64,000 nt of DNA from positions 248,001 through 312,000 of the forward strand of contig JAJLTO010000007.1 in assembly GCA_030568195.1 (NCBI GenBank). The letters are read 5' to 3'. Below, piece by piece: positions 24,679 through 37,621 of this stretch (position 1 is its first letter; each line of letters begins with the position of its first letter). The notes under the pieces are model-generated. The model was not told the origin of the DNA. It did no database searches and saw only the letters and a program-made list of their open reading frames with translations. The position numbers and the translations under genes were made by a program. The stretch comes from Dipodascopsis uninucleata var. uninucleata. Lineage: Eukaryota; Ascomycota; Lipomycetes; Lipomycetales; Lipomycetaceae.

Positions 24679-25635
24679 TTATCGACTGTATGCAGGAGAG
24701 TCATTCTTAATGTTTTTCCAAACATCATTGACAACATCAACAATTTCTGTGGGGAGCTCTCCTTCAGAAAGTGAGGCGAGATTCTCAGATACTTGTTGGA
24801 GATTAGAAGCTCCGATAATAATTGCATCTCCATCCGATAGAAGAGAATGGTGCTTCAGCCATCGCAAAGCAATAGAATTGTTAGATATATTGTATTTTGC
24901 ACCTATGTGTTCAATTCTCTCTACAGCATCAAATAAAGACTCTTTGAAATATCGTTCCTGGAGGCGTTGGCCCGAAGTCGTCGTAGAATCAAATCTACCT
25001 CCAACTTTCGGTTCTTCTCCTCGTCGAACATTTGAAAAAAAGCCAACAGCTAGAGGGCTGTACGCAAAAAAATTGATATCATACTTCTTAAGTATTGGGA
25101 ACAACTCTAGCTCGCATCTACGCGATACTATATTGTACAAGCCTTGATAAACTGATGGTGCGACCCAATTGTTTTCCTTTGCATTTGTAACAAACAGCTC
25201 GACTTCATTAGCAGTAAAGTTTGACAGTCCAAACTTCTCGAATCGTCCCATCTTGTGAAGACTATCCATAGCTTTGTGTGTCTGCTCATACGGCGTAGCG
25301 CGATCAGGACAATGCAAGTAAAGTGTCCTGACCTTCTTAACTCTTAATCTCTTGAATTGTATTTCTACAGACTCAAATATAGCATTTGCAGTATGGGAGC
25401 TCGCAGCAAACGATCGCACCTTCGTGTCGATCAAGAATCCTCTTTTTGCAGCACCGAGTTCACCTAAAAATAACTCTGATTCACCCTGAAACCCTCCAGG
25501 ATATATAAAAGCGGTGTCTACCACATTATAGCCAGAGTTCTTGAAGGCTTCGAGAAACTCTTCAGCTATATCTACCGTGGTAATTTTCCCATGCTTTCCG
25601 AACCCTGCTGTTCCTAAAATCACATCGACTGGCAT
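24679..25635 (-). CDS. Aldo-keto reductase, AKR7 (aflatoxin aldehyde reductase) type
   Basis: Single exon, 318 residues. NADPH-dependent reductase with a TIM-barrel fold. The start MPVDVILGTAGFGKHG matches the AKR7 beta-1 strand. The catalytic Tyr is in VVDTAFIYPGG, followed by the conserved strand with Lys in FLIDTKV, the His in TLYLHCPD, KFGLSNFTANEVE, QGLYNIVSRRCELELFP, FFAYSPLAVGFF and the cofactor-binding IIIGASNLQQVSENL. These are AKR7 hallmarks. Likely role: reduction of toxic dialdehydes or succinic semialdehyde in the cytosol; the physiological substrate cannot be told from sequence. No organelle signal is visible. Confidence 0.9.
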   Translation of the reverse strand: MPVDVILGTAGFGKHGKITTVDIAEEFLEAFKNSGYNVVDTAFIYPGGFQGESELFLGELGAAKRGFLIDTKVRSFAASSHTANAIFESVEIQFKRLRVKKVRTLYLHCPDRATPYEQTHKAMDSLHKMGRFEKFGLSNFTANEVELFVTNAKENNWVAPSVYQGLYNIVSRRCELELFPILKKYDINFFAYSPLAVGFFSNVRRGEEPKVGGRFDSTTTSGQRLQERYFKESLFDAVERIEHIGAKYNISNNSIALRWLKHHSLLSDGDAIIIGASNLQQVSENLASLSEGELPTEIVDVVNDVWKNIKNDSPAYSR

Positions 25636-27962
25636 CGCTAACTGTGACCCAACACAATAATATTATAATGTGTGGCAAAATCCAGGCTGTTGCCTAGCTT
25701 TATATCCACAGCTTGATCTTCAACCTCTTGATGTACGCCTGCACTACTCTAGTTTCTCAGTAAGTCACAGCAGCTGTTGCATGCACGGTGAGAGAAGTAC
25801 GAGAAATCTGCACAGGTTATCTGCTGTGAAAGCTTTGCGACCCTTATAAGTGGTGAAATAACGTCTTCGGGGAGTGTATTGTTGCCTGATGCTCCAAGCA
25901 CCAATTGAAATGACGAACCAAGAACTCGTTTGTATTAAAGCTAGCAACCTGACTACCAGCAAAAATCGGCCGACGAAGTTTGCTTGAGTACAGTGATTCA
26001 AGTTCCGCTTAAAGCTGTTTGGCGTATTCTATCCTTTTGAAGCTGCGACACTGTTGTGGCTATTGCGTATTCGTGGTTGTGCTATGCTGCTATTTTCTCA
26101 AGATCCTGCATTGTCCTCCAGTCTCCTGTTTAGTACCAGCTTTAAAGCTGTTACTGAATCCGAAATTCAAGCTAATTGTGATTTAGGGTTTGTCGGGCCG
26201 CGGTAAAAGAGCGTACGGCAGCTACGAACTATATGGTACAAATGTGATATAAACTACATTTGGGGCATAAACGTCAGTACATTTTGCATTTCAGGGCAGC
26301 TGCCGACTAGTCTGTCGAGCCAGATAGAGGTATCCTGGAGCCTTCTGTGTGAGAACGACCAGCGCCTGCAGTACGACTGGAAGCTGGGCGAGCATGCAGG
26401 AGAGCTAGATGCCTCTGCTATCGATCTGGTAGGGCTTTGCTACGAGTGCAGCCAGTATTACGTGAGAATTCAAGCTTGAGGAAGCTATACATCGAAGTGT
26501 GCGAACCGTCCCAGGAGCGACATTATTACCGCGAATAGGCTCATTTACGCGCTATGAGATATGTAAAAGAGGTGCATCCAGTAAGATTGCATGAAGACAT
26601 GATGTCTGGGTGAGACTCTCGGTAGTAGTATTGAGGAAGTGAGGAAGTTTGCTTGTTTGGACGCTGGAGTGTAATCTGCAGAGTATAGTTCCGGACCAAC
26701 GGCACATGCAACAGAGCGCGTGCACTAGAGACTGGAACCGACGAGCCGCTTATGCAATTATTCTCTGACTTCTAGGTCGGCACTCTGTACCACATAGCGG
26801 AGCATTAATATCCGTGTCTGCTGCAGACGTCATTGACTTCTACAGCGCGAGAACTCCGTCACGTACCAGACACATGCTGATCGGGAACACAGACCCTGCA
26901 TAATTGTCGATCAATCAGTGGCTGTGTGCAGCAGTCAGAGCCGGACCATCCATTGTCAGTGTAAGAAGTCTCCACAAGCAATGCTATATCGGCCCGGAAT
27001 AATATTACTGCAGGTCGCATGTATCAATGTTAGCAGAGCAAGGAAATCTTGGCTGCTTGCTTCCATGTTGACACTGAGACAAGTAAATATAATTTAGTGC
27101 TAATAGCGGCTACATCTCTCTCGCGGCAGATGCGTGTTGTCTACAGCGAATGACAAACAATCGCATTATGCCCGTTCTGGCTATGCCGCGACATTGGCGG
27201 ACATTGCGACACAAACCATATCCCTTGACCTGTTGTTGCTCGACAACTCTACGCTGGTACCCGGTCAACGACCATCATTTTCGCTGCACATGACAAAGAC
27301 GTGCCACCCAGAAGGAAATTATGCGTAGTGTGATAAAAACACCAGAATAAATATGTGCGTATATATAGCGTGTGACTGTTTGCGAAATTGCAACTGTTGA
27401 AGAGGCAGAATCCTGGATCGCTCCTGTACCTGGCAGCTAGTCTAATGGTCTCTGCTTGACGGATACTATTTGCTAAACATCTACACAGCCCGTATTACTT
27501 ATATACATGGGCAGAAGCGAGAGCACAGCTGAGCTCGCTCTATTTAGACAAGCACGAAGCCGCTGCTTATATAAGCTAGGCAGTCTTCTGATAGCCTCTT
27601 GCGTTGCTGCTATAGACCGTGCTGCATAGCATCCGTTGTGACGGTTGGAACTAAACCGCTAGACCAGGCACTTATCAGCCCTCGACCCCTCTTTCTGCAA
27701 ACTCTCTCGAAGACTTCTCGTCTCACAAAGAATCCGCCTAAGCAGCACATTCAAGCTATCGCGTCGATAGCAATATGCCGTCTCCTAGAATTTCTAATCC
27801 GCTATATGCATCTCGCGGAGCTAGGGTCACACGTGCCCATGCGCTTCATTGAGCATAGTAAGCGTCTACAGGCCTGATCCAATTTGCTTCTTCCTGTCTT
27901 GCAAAACCAATTCACTGGTGTATCAGCAAGTCCAGTACTGACAGTCTATCTAGCTGTAGTCT

Positions 27963-27970
27963 TGACGTCA
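27963..27970. promoter_or_regulatory. CRE-type site TGACGTCA in the YAK1 upstream region
   Basis: Perfect TGACGTCA, the ATF/CREB bZIP consensus, about 1.4 kb upstream of the YAK1 start codon. Distance makes a direct link to YAK1 uncertain. Confidence 0.25.
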
Positions 27971-28234
27971 CTCCTGGGTATTCTACATGCCTAGACGACA
28001 CTACGCATTCTACAATGTGGACCACCTGTTGTAGGCAAATCTACTCCGCTGATTGCGCCCATAAACAAAATAAAATATGACGAGTCCTCTACTGACTAGG
28101 GCACGTAAGTCAGTTCCCTTTTTCATATCCAGCATGCCCATCTAGCCGCGCACTCCAGCGCCTCCACGTAATGTATATATACTACAACCGTAACTTGTCA
28201 TTTAACTACTTTCGGGTCGCTGAACTTCCTTAGT

Positions 28235-28274
28235 AAATAATAATAGTAATAACACTAATAATAATAATAGTAAC
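28235..28274. repeat. AAT/AGT-type microsatellite
   Basis: An imperfect run of AAT and AGT trinucleotides (taaataataatagtaataa...) of about 40 bp in non-coding DNA. Confidence 0.7.
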
Positions 28275-29346
28275 AAGAGCAATTCTTAAGGTCTTCCTTG
28301 TGAGAACCTAGCTGTCTGAGCGTTACTAGTCATCGTGTATTTCCTTTGTCTGACAGTAGTGGAAAGGGTTTGGTTTGTAGTCCCACCCTCAGTATACCTT
28401 GCTTATGTGCACTGTCAATCATCGTCTTCGAATTTAGTCTTCGAAATACCATCTTTGCTGATGTAGACCAGACCCCCCAGGATTTAGATTTTAATTGAAG
28501 TCAGTTGAGAACCGTACAGAGAAGAATAAGTAAGCTTCTGATCAACTTGATTTGGATCCATGCACAGACGGTTATCCTGATACTTTCAGTTTTATTTTAT
28601 CGCTCCCGGTAGACAGTTGTGTCCGCAGAACATCGTCTGGTGGACAATAGCTTCCTTTATATCTTGTATGCTTGATCTCAATCATACATAGACGCGGCTC
28701 TATCAAGTTGGCAGAAGTTAGACTGCAATATACGCATTTTCAGACTAGTCATAAGCAACAGAAGCTTTCTTCTTTCACAGGTGATTGAATAGGTAGGTAT
28801 GTGTTAAGCGGCCTTGGCTGTCTGAACGGGGCAGTTCTTGTTGATTTGTTTGCGATCAAGCGTTTCTCTTCATGCTTGCTAACCGTTATCTCTGTCTATG
28901 GCTCCAATTTATTACTACAACTGACGATTAGATTGTACATATATAGAATTGTTATTGATAACTTTCGCCAAATGAATTTATGATCATCTTCCAATAGAAG
29001 CACATGCGATTTACAATACCTACGAGACCGTAGGGGGTATCTGTTCTTCCATCAAATCAAATCTTACTGATAGCTTCTTTTCTCTCGGTATATTCAATAT
29101 TTTTAGCGTCTAGAGATCATTGAGGCAGGAAAGTGACAGGCTTTTGCTCGCCTGTTCGGTTGATCTTTTGAACGCTGTCATCGTTACTGAACGTCACTAG
29201 GATATCTTCAGATTTATGAACAGACAGCTAAGATTTTAATCTGTAAATGATAGCGAGGCTCTACTGTATAGACAGCTTACATAATAGTATTGCCTTTTCA
29301 GTATCATTTTATATTTAAGCTACCAGGAGAAGCGAATTTCTGAACG

Positions 29347-32123
29347 ATGAATCACAAGCTAGCTCAAAGCCGAAGATCGCACGGCGTTTCACAGCAACAG
29401 GGCACTCTGCCGCCGCTATCAACTTCCTCGGCTCATATAAATTATGTTCCATATCAAGATCAGGATCAAATTCTCCTACAGCCACCGGTGACTCTTTCCC
29501 ATTCTAGCCGTGCATCCCCTTTACTAGAAAGTCCTCATAGTCGCCCCCGTTATCGATCTGACTACTCTCCATTAAATACCAATACAAGCCCTACTCAGAA
29601 CTTTTTCAGAAAATCACCCGTCGGATATACTAGTTCCACGCATGGATCACCATACTCTACTCGAAATACTCCTCACGAATATTTAAGACGTACTCCTTCT
29701 GATTATTCTAATTCGCTCGCAAGCCCGCAACAGGGCTCTTCTTACGTCCAGCCTTCATATTACAATCAGTATGGAAATTCTACTATAGTGAGTGATCAGT
29801 ATCACACTCCGCAACCTCACTCTCACAACTCTCCCTATATGAATTTGGTTGTTAATCAAGCAAATCAACATAAGCAAGATCAGAGCTTGTATTCACAGGT
29901 ATCGCCGTATAGCCAACAATCCCAACAGCAACAGCATCAACAAAGTAATACATCCCCTATGAGATCGTCGCTGGTGAATCAGCTCCAGTCACTGAATGTG
30001 GATTCGACTGGTCGTCGTGCATCCACTACGGTTCTGTTGTCTCCGCCAAACATTGCAAATTCTATAAAGCCTTATTATTCACCGCCTGTTATGCATCAGT
30101 TCACTCCTAGCTTTTCTAAAGTTAGATCAAAATCTGAGCTAACTCCTAGAAAGAACGCTCAACCGCTTTTCAGAAGAGCCAACCCAGAAGGAGGTTTTAT
30201 GAGTCCACTTCTCGCTCTAACTGTCCACATTGCTGCAACGTATAGCATTTGTAATCCCTCGTTCAAATACGAATCATCCAGAAACCCTCGGAGAGTGCTC
30301 ACAAAGCCCAGCAAAGGATCAAAGAACAATGGTTACGACAATGAAGATAGTGACTATATTTTATATGTTAACGATATTCTAGGTGGTGGACCAGATCATC
30401 ACAAGTAAGTACTTAATTTATGTGTTGAATTAAATATAGGAAATTCTAACGGATGTTTTTTAGATATTTGATACTTGATATTTTAGGTCAAGGAACGTTT
30501 GGCCAAGTAGTTAAATGCCAGAACCTCAAGACACAAGAGGTGGTTGCAGTTAAGGTTATTAAAAATAAGCCGGCTTATTTTAATCAGAGTATGATGGAAG
30601 TATCCATTTTGGAGCATCTTAACTCAATAGTTGACAAAGATGACCAACATCATATACTTCGACTGCGAGATAAGTTTAAGCATAAGGAACACCTATGCCT
30701 TGTATTTGAGCTACTTTCTAGTAATCTTTATGATCTTATTAAGCAAAATCAATTTAGAGGACTTAGCACAAATTTGGTACGAGTCTTTGCGCAGCAATTA
30801 TTGGATGCGCTTTGTGTATTAAAGGATGCAAAGCTAATTCATTGTGACTTAAAACCGGAGAATATCTTACTAAAGAACCTGGAAAGTCCTACAATAAAGG
30901 TTATTGACTTCGGCTCTGCATGTCATGAGCGTCAAACAGTATATACATATATCCAATCCAGATTTTATCGATCTCCCGAAGTATTATTGGGATTGCCTTA
31001 TTCGTCTTCTATAGATATGTGGTCTCTTGGTTGCATTGTTGCAGAGCTCTTTTTGGGATTGCCTTTATTTCCTGGTAGCTCTGAATATAACCAAGTCTAT
31101 AGAATAGTAGAGATGCTTGGTATGCCTCCGACGTGGATGATCGAGAAAGGGAAGCAGGCTGGTCAGTTTTTTGAGCAAGTAACTGATGAATGTGGTAGGA
31201 AGACCTACAGATTGAAGAGCATTGAGAAGTATTCAAGAGAGCATAATACACATGAACAGCCTAGTAAACGATATTTTACTGCAACGAAGTTTCCGGATAT
31301 CGTTTCTTCTTATCCTATGCCAAAACGAAACATGAAGCCCGCAGAAATTGAGAGAGAATTACAAAATAGATCCATCTTTATTGATTTCGTCCAGGGCCTT
31401 CTAAACATGAATCCTTTTGAAAGGTGGACGCCTCATCAAGCTCGTATGCATCAATTTATTTCGAGTCAACGTTATCATGGACAGACGTCCCTTTCATCTG
31501 CTGAGCCTGAATCTCGACAACAACGTCAGCATTCGCAACCATCTTCTAGTTATGATGATTCTAGATATCATAGTCATGGTAATATAACAAATTACCCACA
31601 ACAAGCTACTCATGTAAATTCATCACAAACTCAGGACAATGCAAACAAGCAGGTTCACTATCAATCTTCTGCTCAAAATAGATCTCAGCAGGCTCCGAGA
31701 CAGCATGATGGTCAGTCATACTATGGACCGTCTACATTCAATGCAAGTAATGCTATACCAATCACTGCATCGTCTAATCCATACCAGCCGCAGCATCCTA
31801 TATACTCTAACAGTAATGTTACGGGATCAACATCATCGTCACTCAGCTTAAGATCTGGAAGACCAAGAGCAGTAACGATTGGTAACGTTGATCCAATACC
31901 GCCGCAACTTCAGCGAGTTAGTAATTTAATTGATCCGGCGCAGGCTATAAGGGCGCAACCGAGTCCGGCATATTTTCCACCTCCAGAGATATATAATATG
32001 AATAGTAATGACCAGCAACAGTCTGAATCAAGAAGCAAGCGACGAAATAATGCACAACAGTATCAGCATGGTGATGTTATTCGACATCTGGAAGATGGTC
32101 TTTCGTCAAGTTATTGGGGTTAG
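29347..32123 (+). CDS. YAK1: YAK1 protein kinase (DYRK family)
   Basis: Exons 29347-30404 and 30464-32123 give 905 residues. It is a dual-specificity kinase that slows growth and promotes stress responses under low PKA activity. The first 310 residues are Ser/Pro/Gln/Tyr-rich and probably disordered. A YAK1 signature follows just before the kinase (RRVLTKPSKGSKNNGYDNED). The kinase domain has GQGTFGQVV, Lys383 (VAVKVIK), HCDLKPEN with Asp481, DFG at 501-503 and the DYRK activation-loop tyrosines in TVYTYIQSRFYRSPE (Tyr513/Tyr515). The C-terminal tail is Gln/Ser-rich. The only intron interrupts the codon at the edge of the kinase domain (HHK-Y). The 3.7 kb upstream has no other gene. Confidence 0.97.
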
Positions 32124-33062
32124 TATCCAACAATTTACAGTAGCAGTGCATGCATTACTGGAATATATTGGTTACTGCTAACTCAGTTAATTGAGTTAGT
32201 CGCCCTAAATTTTCTATTTGTTTTTGTTTTAATTTGTTTCGTACAGCTATAAGCTATATTTCACATTTTTTTTGAATTCACTACTAATTATAGAGCCCAT
32301 TTATAAAAATCCAAGTCTATGATATGTACTCCAAAAATTTTCCTTATTATTTATCAGGATAGTAGCGTTTTCTTAAATATACACAGTTCAATGGTCTAAA
32401 CCTCTATTTAGGGTAAGATGCGTATATCTACTTTGTTTTCTCGATGCAAATCTTTTTTAGAGGGATGTGTTGGGCTGCTTGTCATGTCAATTTATCTCTT
32501 AGAACATGCTATATACTTTCTCTTTTCAATATGGCACTGTGACTTATTGAAAAGCGAATCTAGATAGTTATTATGGAGAATTCCACAAATTTTGGACCAT
32601 AATGATTTCTCTTTGTATGTATAGTATTTTTGGCCTCTTTTCTCATGAACTGTTTATATTCTTTACGTGTACGGCATATGTTGTCATGTCCGCTGATATT
32701 TTTAAAATATTATCCGTATATAATATCTTCCTTAGCCAATGCTACAGTACTTAGTTGCCTTATGAAATTTTCTAAAGCTCGGTGCATGCACGTAATTTAT
32801 AAATTATATGTACTTAACATTTGACACAAACCGCGGATATTGTGGTACCTGAGTAAAATATAAACTGATGCTGAACCCCAGCCCATCTTTTACAGTAATT
32901 TTTTTTAAGGAAAATTTTTGATGCAACGCGAAATTTGCAGGACAGAATCATTAATTTTCAAAGATCGTAAGATCATTATATCTTTTTCTTTTCGATATAT
33001 ATAAGGAAAAGATTAGTTAGAGTATTTGTCTTACGGAAAATTAGAGAAAGGATAGATTGAAA
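32124..33062. other. AT-rich intergenic stretch
   Basis: YAK1 3' region and eIF3c promoter. No gene, RNA or repeat recognised. Confidence 0.6.
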
Positions 33063-35620
33063 ATGAGTCGATTTTTTGCGGGAGGTTCATCAGATAGTGA
33101 TACGTCTTCTTCTGACGAGGAGCTGTACTCTGAGTCTGAAGAAGAACAGTCCGAAGTCGAAGCATCTGAAGAGGAAAGCGAAGAGGAAAGTGAAGATGAT
33201 ATGTCGAATGGTTCTGAGGATGAAGAGACTTCTGATGATGATGATAATGCTAAAGGGTTCCTGAAGTCGAGTGCGAAGGGTGGTGCCTCTCGATTCTTGC
33301 GAGGCGAAGAAAGCGAGGACAGTGATGAGGACGAGCTGAAACGAGTGGTTAAGAGTGCAAAGGATAAGCGACTGGAAGAGATTGATTCCATCATCAGATC
33401 GATCGATAACGCAAAGAAGATTAACGACTGGGTGCATATTTCAAATGGTATGGTTATTTCAGAAATCATTTTGTGTGTTGGTGTGAATGTAGTAGTAGGG
33501 GATTATTTTAAGAGCTCACAATGGATGGAGCTTGCTAACAGAAAATGTCTACAGAATTTGATCGATTGAACAAGATCATTGCGAAGGCTTCTCAACAGGG
33601 AGGTACTCCAAAGCCATATATCAGAGCAATTGCGGAGCTGGAGGACTTTATGAATGAGACTATAAAGAATGAGAAGGAATCAAAAAAGAAAATGAACGCA
33701 ACCAATGCGCGTGCCCTTAATTCGATCAAGCAGCGCATAAGAAAGAACAACCGTCAATACGAAAATCTCATTGCAAAGTATAGAGAAGATCCTGAAGGAT
33801 TCGAGAATGAGTTTGATAATGCTCCAGAGCCTGCCGTATCAGTATTGAAAACAAGAAAAGGTGCCGAGGCAGTTGCCGCTGCCGCTGCCATCCTTCCTGG
33901 AGCTGAAACAACAGAATCTAATGAAGAATTTTCTGTTATCGGTAGAGGTGGTCGTACTCTTCAGATCACTGCAGACAGTATATTTAAGCAACTGCGAAGC
34001 ATCTTGGAGGCCCGAGGAAAAAAGAATACTGACAAGGGCGAGCAGGTCAAGGTTATGGAGAAGCTTCTCAATGTTGCAGAGACTACATATCAAAAAATTA
34101 GAGTTTTGCTCGTTCTGATTGCTACTCGTTTTGATCTTACTGGATCTAGCAGTGCTTACATGCCAGTTTCTCAGTGGGCTAGTGCACAGAAGGAGATTAT
34201 TACCTTGCTGACTATCCTTGAAGAAAATCCTCTCTTCATTGTCACTGAACAGGCTGAGGATATTGATGACGATGCTGCTGAGCCGGTTCCAAGTGAAGGT
34301 AACCCTGTTAAGGTATTTGGTAGTATTGCATCTTTAGTAGAGCGATTAGATGATGAATTTACTCGTTCTCTTCAGAACATCGATCCTCATACTCCTGAAT
34401 ATATCGAGAGACTGACTGAAGAGTCTCTTCTCTACAGCACCATAATCCGTAGCCAGGTTTATTTTGAGAGAGCAGGTCTTGATAGCAGCGTTAGTCGTAT
34501 TCTCATGCGAAGACTTGAGATTCTGTATTACAAGCCTGAACAGCTTATTCATATCTTGGAGCAAACATCTTGGGCTAGTCTTCCAAGCGAAGTGAGATCG
34601 AAGCTCACTCCTTTCCATGAAAATGAGAAGGCATCAGATCTTATTCACACCATCTGTGTTAAGCTCTATAATCAGGACAACCGTCTTTTCAGAACACGAG
34701 CAATGTTGTGCCAGGTATATCACCATGCCTTACATAATAGATATTTTCACGCCAGAGACTTACTTCTAATGTCGCACCTTCAGACTACAATTCACACTGC
34801 TGATGTTTCCACACAAATTCTGTTCAATAGAACTCTTGTACAAGTTGGCCTGTGTGCTTTTAGAGAAGGTATGATTGCAGAATGTCAACAGGCACTTCAG
34901 GAGATTTGTGGTACCGGTAGAGTCAAAGAACTATTATCTCAAGGTATTCAAATGCAAAGATTTACCCAGACAAGCCCTGAGCAAGAGCGCATTGAGAGGC
35001 AAAGACAGATTCCATTTCACATGCATATTAACCTTGAACTTTTGGAGTGTGTCTATCTGACCAGCTCTATGCTTCTTGAGATCCCTTTCATGGCTCAGAC
35101 TGCGTCATCTCCAGATGCTAAGAAGCGGGCTATTTCTAAACCTTTCCGAAGAATGCTTGATTACCATGAACGACAGGTATTTACTGGTCCACCAGAGAAT
35201 ACTCGAGATCATATTATGCAAGCATCTAGAGCACTTGCTACTGGTGATTGGGCTAAGGCACGTGAGCTAATTCAGGCTATCAAGATCTGGGACTTGATTC
35301 CAGATTCTGAGGTTTTGAAGACTATGCTCGGTGAGAAAATCCAGGAGGAAGGTCTTCGTACTTATCTTTTCACGTATGCTCCTTTCTACGAAACGTTATC
35401 TATCAAGTCTTTGGCTGCCATGTTTGACCTCTCTGTTCAGAAGACCACCGCTCTGGTTAGTAAGATGATATCTAACAACGAAATTGCTGCTGCTTTAGAC
35501 CAGAAGACTAATGCTATTGCGTTCATTTCTGGTGTCGAATACTCTCGATTACAGAACCTTGCACTGGCATTGTCAGACAAGGCAGTTCAACTCATTGATA
35601 GTTACAAGTATAAGGTCTAA
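33063..35620 (+). CDS. NIP1: Translation initiation factor eIF3 subunit c
   Basis: Exons 33063-33447 and 33555-35620 give 816 residues. A core eIF3 subunit on the 40S ribosome, binding eIF1 and eIF5. It starts with the typical [13 protein letters not shown] followed by a highly acidic Ser/Glu/Asp region. A conserved DWVHISNEFDRLNK spans the splice junction; this fixes the acceptor at the CAG of 33552-33554 rather than the AACAG 13 nt upstream, which breaks the frame. The helical middle contains [14 protein letters not shown] and [17 protein letters not shown]-terminal PCI/winged-helix region ([27 protein letters not shown]) holds the subunit in the complex. Length matches fungal eIF3c. Converges on catalase. 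Confidence 0.96.
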
Positions 35621-36175
35621 AAGTTAGAAGCATGAGTGTGTTGCTTGTTCGATTAATATTTAGTAGTTCTCAAAAGATTTTATGTAGTTGGACCGAATTG
35701 GATATATAGGTGAGATGAATATATGTATGCGCATATACGTATATTTGTTTTGATCTTTGACTTTCTGTTTTTGTTGTAAAAAATTGTTACTATTTCACTA
35801 TTTTTTAACGCTTTTATTTCAATTCAGTTGACAAATGCAATTTTTTATACTTAAAAATATTCTACTTTCGTGTATATTTTCAATCTCTGATTTGATTCAA
35901 CCTAATCATGTTTTTCAGACAATGATCAAATCCGACAATACGTAATCTGTTATATAGTATAGAAATATTCTTTCTAACAATCCAGAAATCTGTTTTATTT
36001 AATTTATAGAAACTCTTTATCAATAGACTTTGGCTTACTACTTTTCTTACGACCTATAGTGATGAAAAGTTTATTATACAATTAAAAATCCATTTCACTA
36101 TACATAACTTACAATGAGTAAACGTAGCATAGTAAAGTTAGATAATCAGATATAACATTAAATATCAAAAAACAT
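35621..36175. other. Convergent 3' spacer
   Basis: AT-rich spacer between the stop codons of eIF3c and catalase. Nothing recognisable. Confidence 0.6.
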
Positions 36176-37621
36176 TTAAGCAGAAAGTTCCTTCATCTTC
36201 TTATCAATTGCTGCACCGAGTGATTTGTTGACAGTTCCAAAATACCTGACGACACGATCTCTGATTGTCTTGTTAGCATTCACAGCATGACTAGCAACAT
36301 TATATACAAGGTTTTCCTGTTGTCCTTTCTGGCGGCCGAGCACTTCCCAAAGAGCTCGAGCTTGCTCGAAATCTTTATCAGTGACATCCTCAGTGACAGC
36401 AAATGCTTGACCCGTCCACTCCTCCGAACTAGCAGGCACTTTCTTATACTTCATAGGCTTTAATGTACTCTGATAGTTTGGAGTTCCACCATAGTTGCCA
36501 TCGACGCGCATTCCACCATCTCTCTCGAGTGGATTGAAATACTTAAGAGGACAATTAACAGGAATTTGGAGATAATTAACTCCAAGCCTGTGACGGTGAG
36601 TATCGTTATATGAAAATAAACGAGACTGTAGAACAGGATCAGCAGAAGGCTCAATTCCTGGAACCAAGTGGCCAGGCGAGAAAGCGGCCTGCTCGACTTC
36701 TGCAAAATAGTTTTCTGGATTCTTGTTAAGAGTGAGTTTACCAAATCGTCGAAGAGGGAACTCCTTCTTAGGCCATACTTTGGTAAGATCGAAGATGGAA
36801 TATTTGAAGTTCTTTGCCTGCTCGGGAGTCATAGTTTGCACGTAACACGTCCAAGAAGGGCACTCGCCTCTCTCAATTGCATCAAACAAGTCTTGAGTTG
36901 CGAAATCAGGGTTCTCGCCGGCCATCTTAATTGCTTCATCGTTTGTCCAGTTCTTTGTTCCCTGGTCTGACATCAAATGAATCTGGACGTAGATAAAGGA
37001 TCCATCTTCTTTAACAAATTTATATGTATGGCCTGAGAATCCATGCATAAATCTAAATGAATATGGTGTTCCTCGATCGCTGAATAGCGTCATGACCTGA
37101 TGTATACTTTCTGGGTTAGAGGTGAGATAATCCCAGAACATGACAGCATCTTTCAAATTTGTTTTTGGGTCACGCTTCTGTGTGTGGATGAACAGAGGAA
37201 ACTTTGTTGGATCGCGGATAAAAAAAACTGGTGTGTTGTTGAAGACCCAGTCAGTCGTGCCTTCTTCAGTGTACAGCTTAGTGGAAAATCCTCGAGGATC
37301 CCGAGCGGAGTCTGGACTGCCTCTCTCACCACCTACCGTGGAGAATCGAGTGAAAGTCTTGCATTTCTTGCCAGGCTGGAGGAAGTTCGCGCAAGTCAAG
37401 TCTGAGATGTCGTCTGTAACCTCGAAAACTCCATAAGCGCCCGCGCCTTTGGCATGAACTACGCGCTCTGGGATGCGCTCGCGGTCAAAGTGGGCCAAAA
37501 GATCAATTAGATGGAAGTCTTGCAAGAGAAGAGGACCATCATTCCCGACTCTCTGGGAGGCACGTGGATCAAATATGGGACATCCGTTAGAGGTAGTGTA
37601 AACGTCGGCTGTTGGAGGCAT
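36176..37621 (-). CDS. Catalase (small-subunit, haem)
   Basis: Single exon, 481 residues. Decomposes hydrogen peroxide. The distal His56 is in RERIPERVVHAKGAGAYG, the distal Asn at 128-129 in FNNTPVFFIRDP, and the proximal haem-ligand Tyr338 in RLFSYNDTHRHRLG. Length is that of clade-3 small-subunit catalases. The C-terminus (MKELSA) is not a clear PTS1, so a cytosolic form or an internal peroxisomal signal is possible. No presequence is visible. A TGACGTCA site lies about 580 bp upstream; fission yeast ctt1 is induced by Atf1 through such sites, which makes oxidative-stress control a reasonable inference. Confidence 0.97.
   Translation of the reverse strand: MPPTADVYTTSNGCPIFDPRASQRVGNDGPLLLQDFHLIDLLAHFDRERIPERVVHAKGAGAYGVFEVTDDISDLTCANFLQPGKKCKTFTRFSTVGGERGSPDSARDPRGFSTKLYTEEGTTDWVFNNTPVFFIRDPTKFPLFIHTQKRDPKTNLKDAVMFWDYLTSNPESIHQVMTLFSDRGTPYSFRFMHGFSGHTYKFVKEDGSFIYVQIHLMSDQGTKNWTNDEAIKMAGENPDFATQDLFDAIERGECPSWTCYVQTMTPEQAKNFKYSIFDLTKVWPKKEFPLRRFGKLTLNKNPENYFAEVEQAAFSPGHLVPGIEPSADPVLQSRLFSYNDTHRHRLGVNYLQIPVNCPLKYFNPLERDGGMRVDGNYGGTPNYQSTLKPMKYKKVPASSEEWTGQAFAVTEDVTDKDFEQARALWEVLGRQKGQQENLVYNVASHAVNANKTIRDRVVRYFGTVNKSLGAAIDKKMKELSA

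Larger units (their letters stand above)
25636..29346. other. 3.7-kb ORF-poor stretch upstream of YAK1
   Basis: Lies between two divergent genes (AKR7-like minus, YAK1 plus). Much of 25,700-28,200 looks richer in GC than the genes around it, yet frames are short and none is recognisable. The longest uninterrupted piece ends at 26479 and has no ATG. An AAT-type microsatellite lies at 28235-28274 and a TGACGTCA site at 27963-27970. It may be an extended YAK1 promoter, a non-coding transcription unit or decayed sequence. Confidence 0.5.

Noticed and set aside
26206-26479. About 90 codons open on the plus strand, preceded by an acceptor-like TTTCAG and an upstream ATG frame at 26084
   Set aside because: No ATG in the frame, and the attractive GTAAAA donor at 26203 joins out of frame, so a spliced gene could not be supported.
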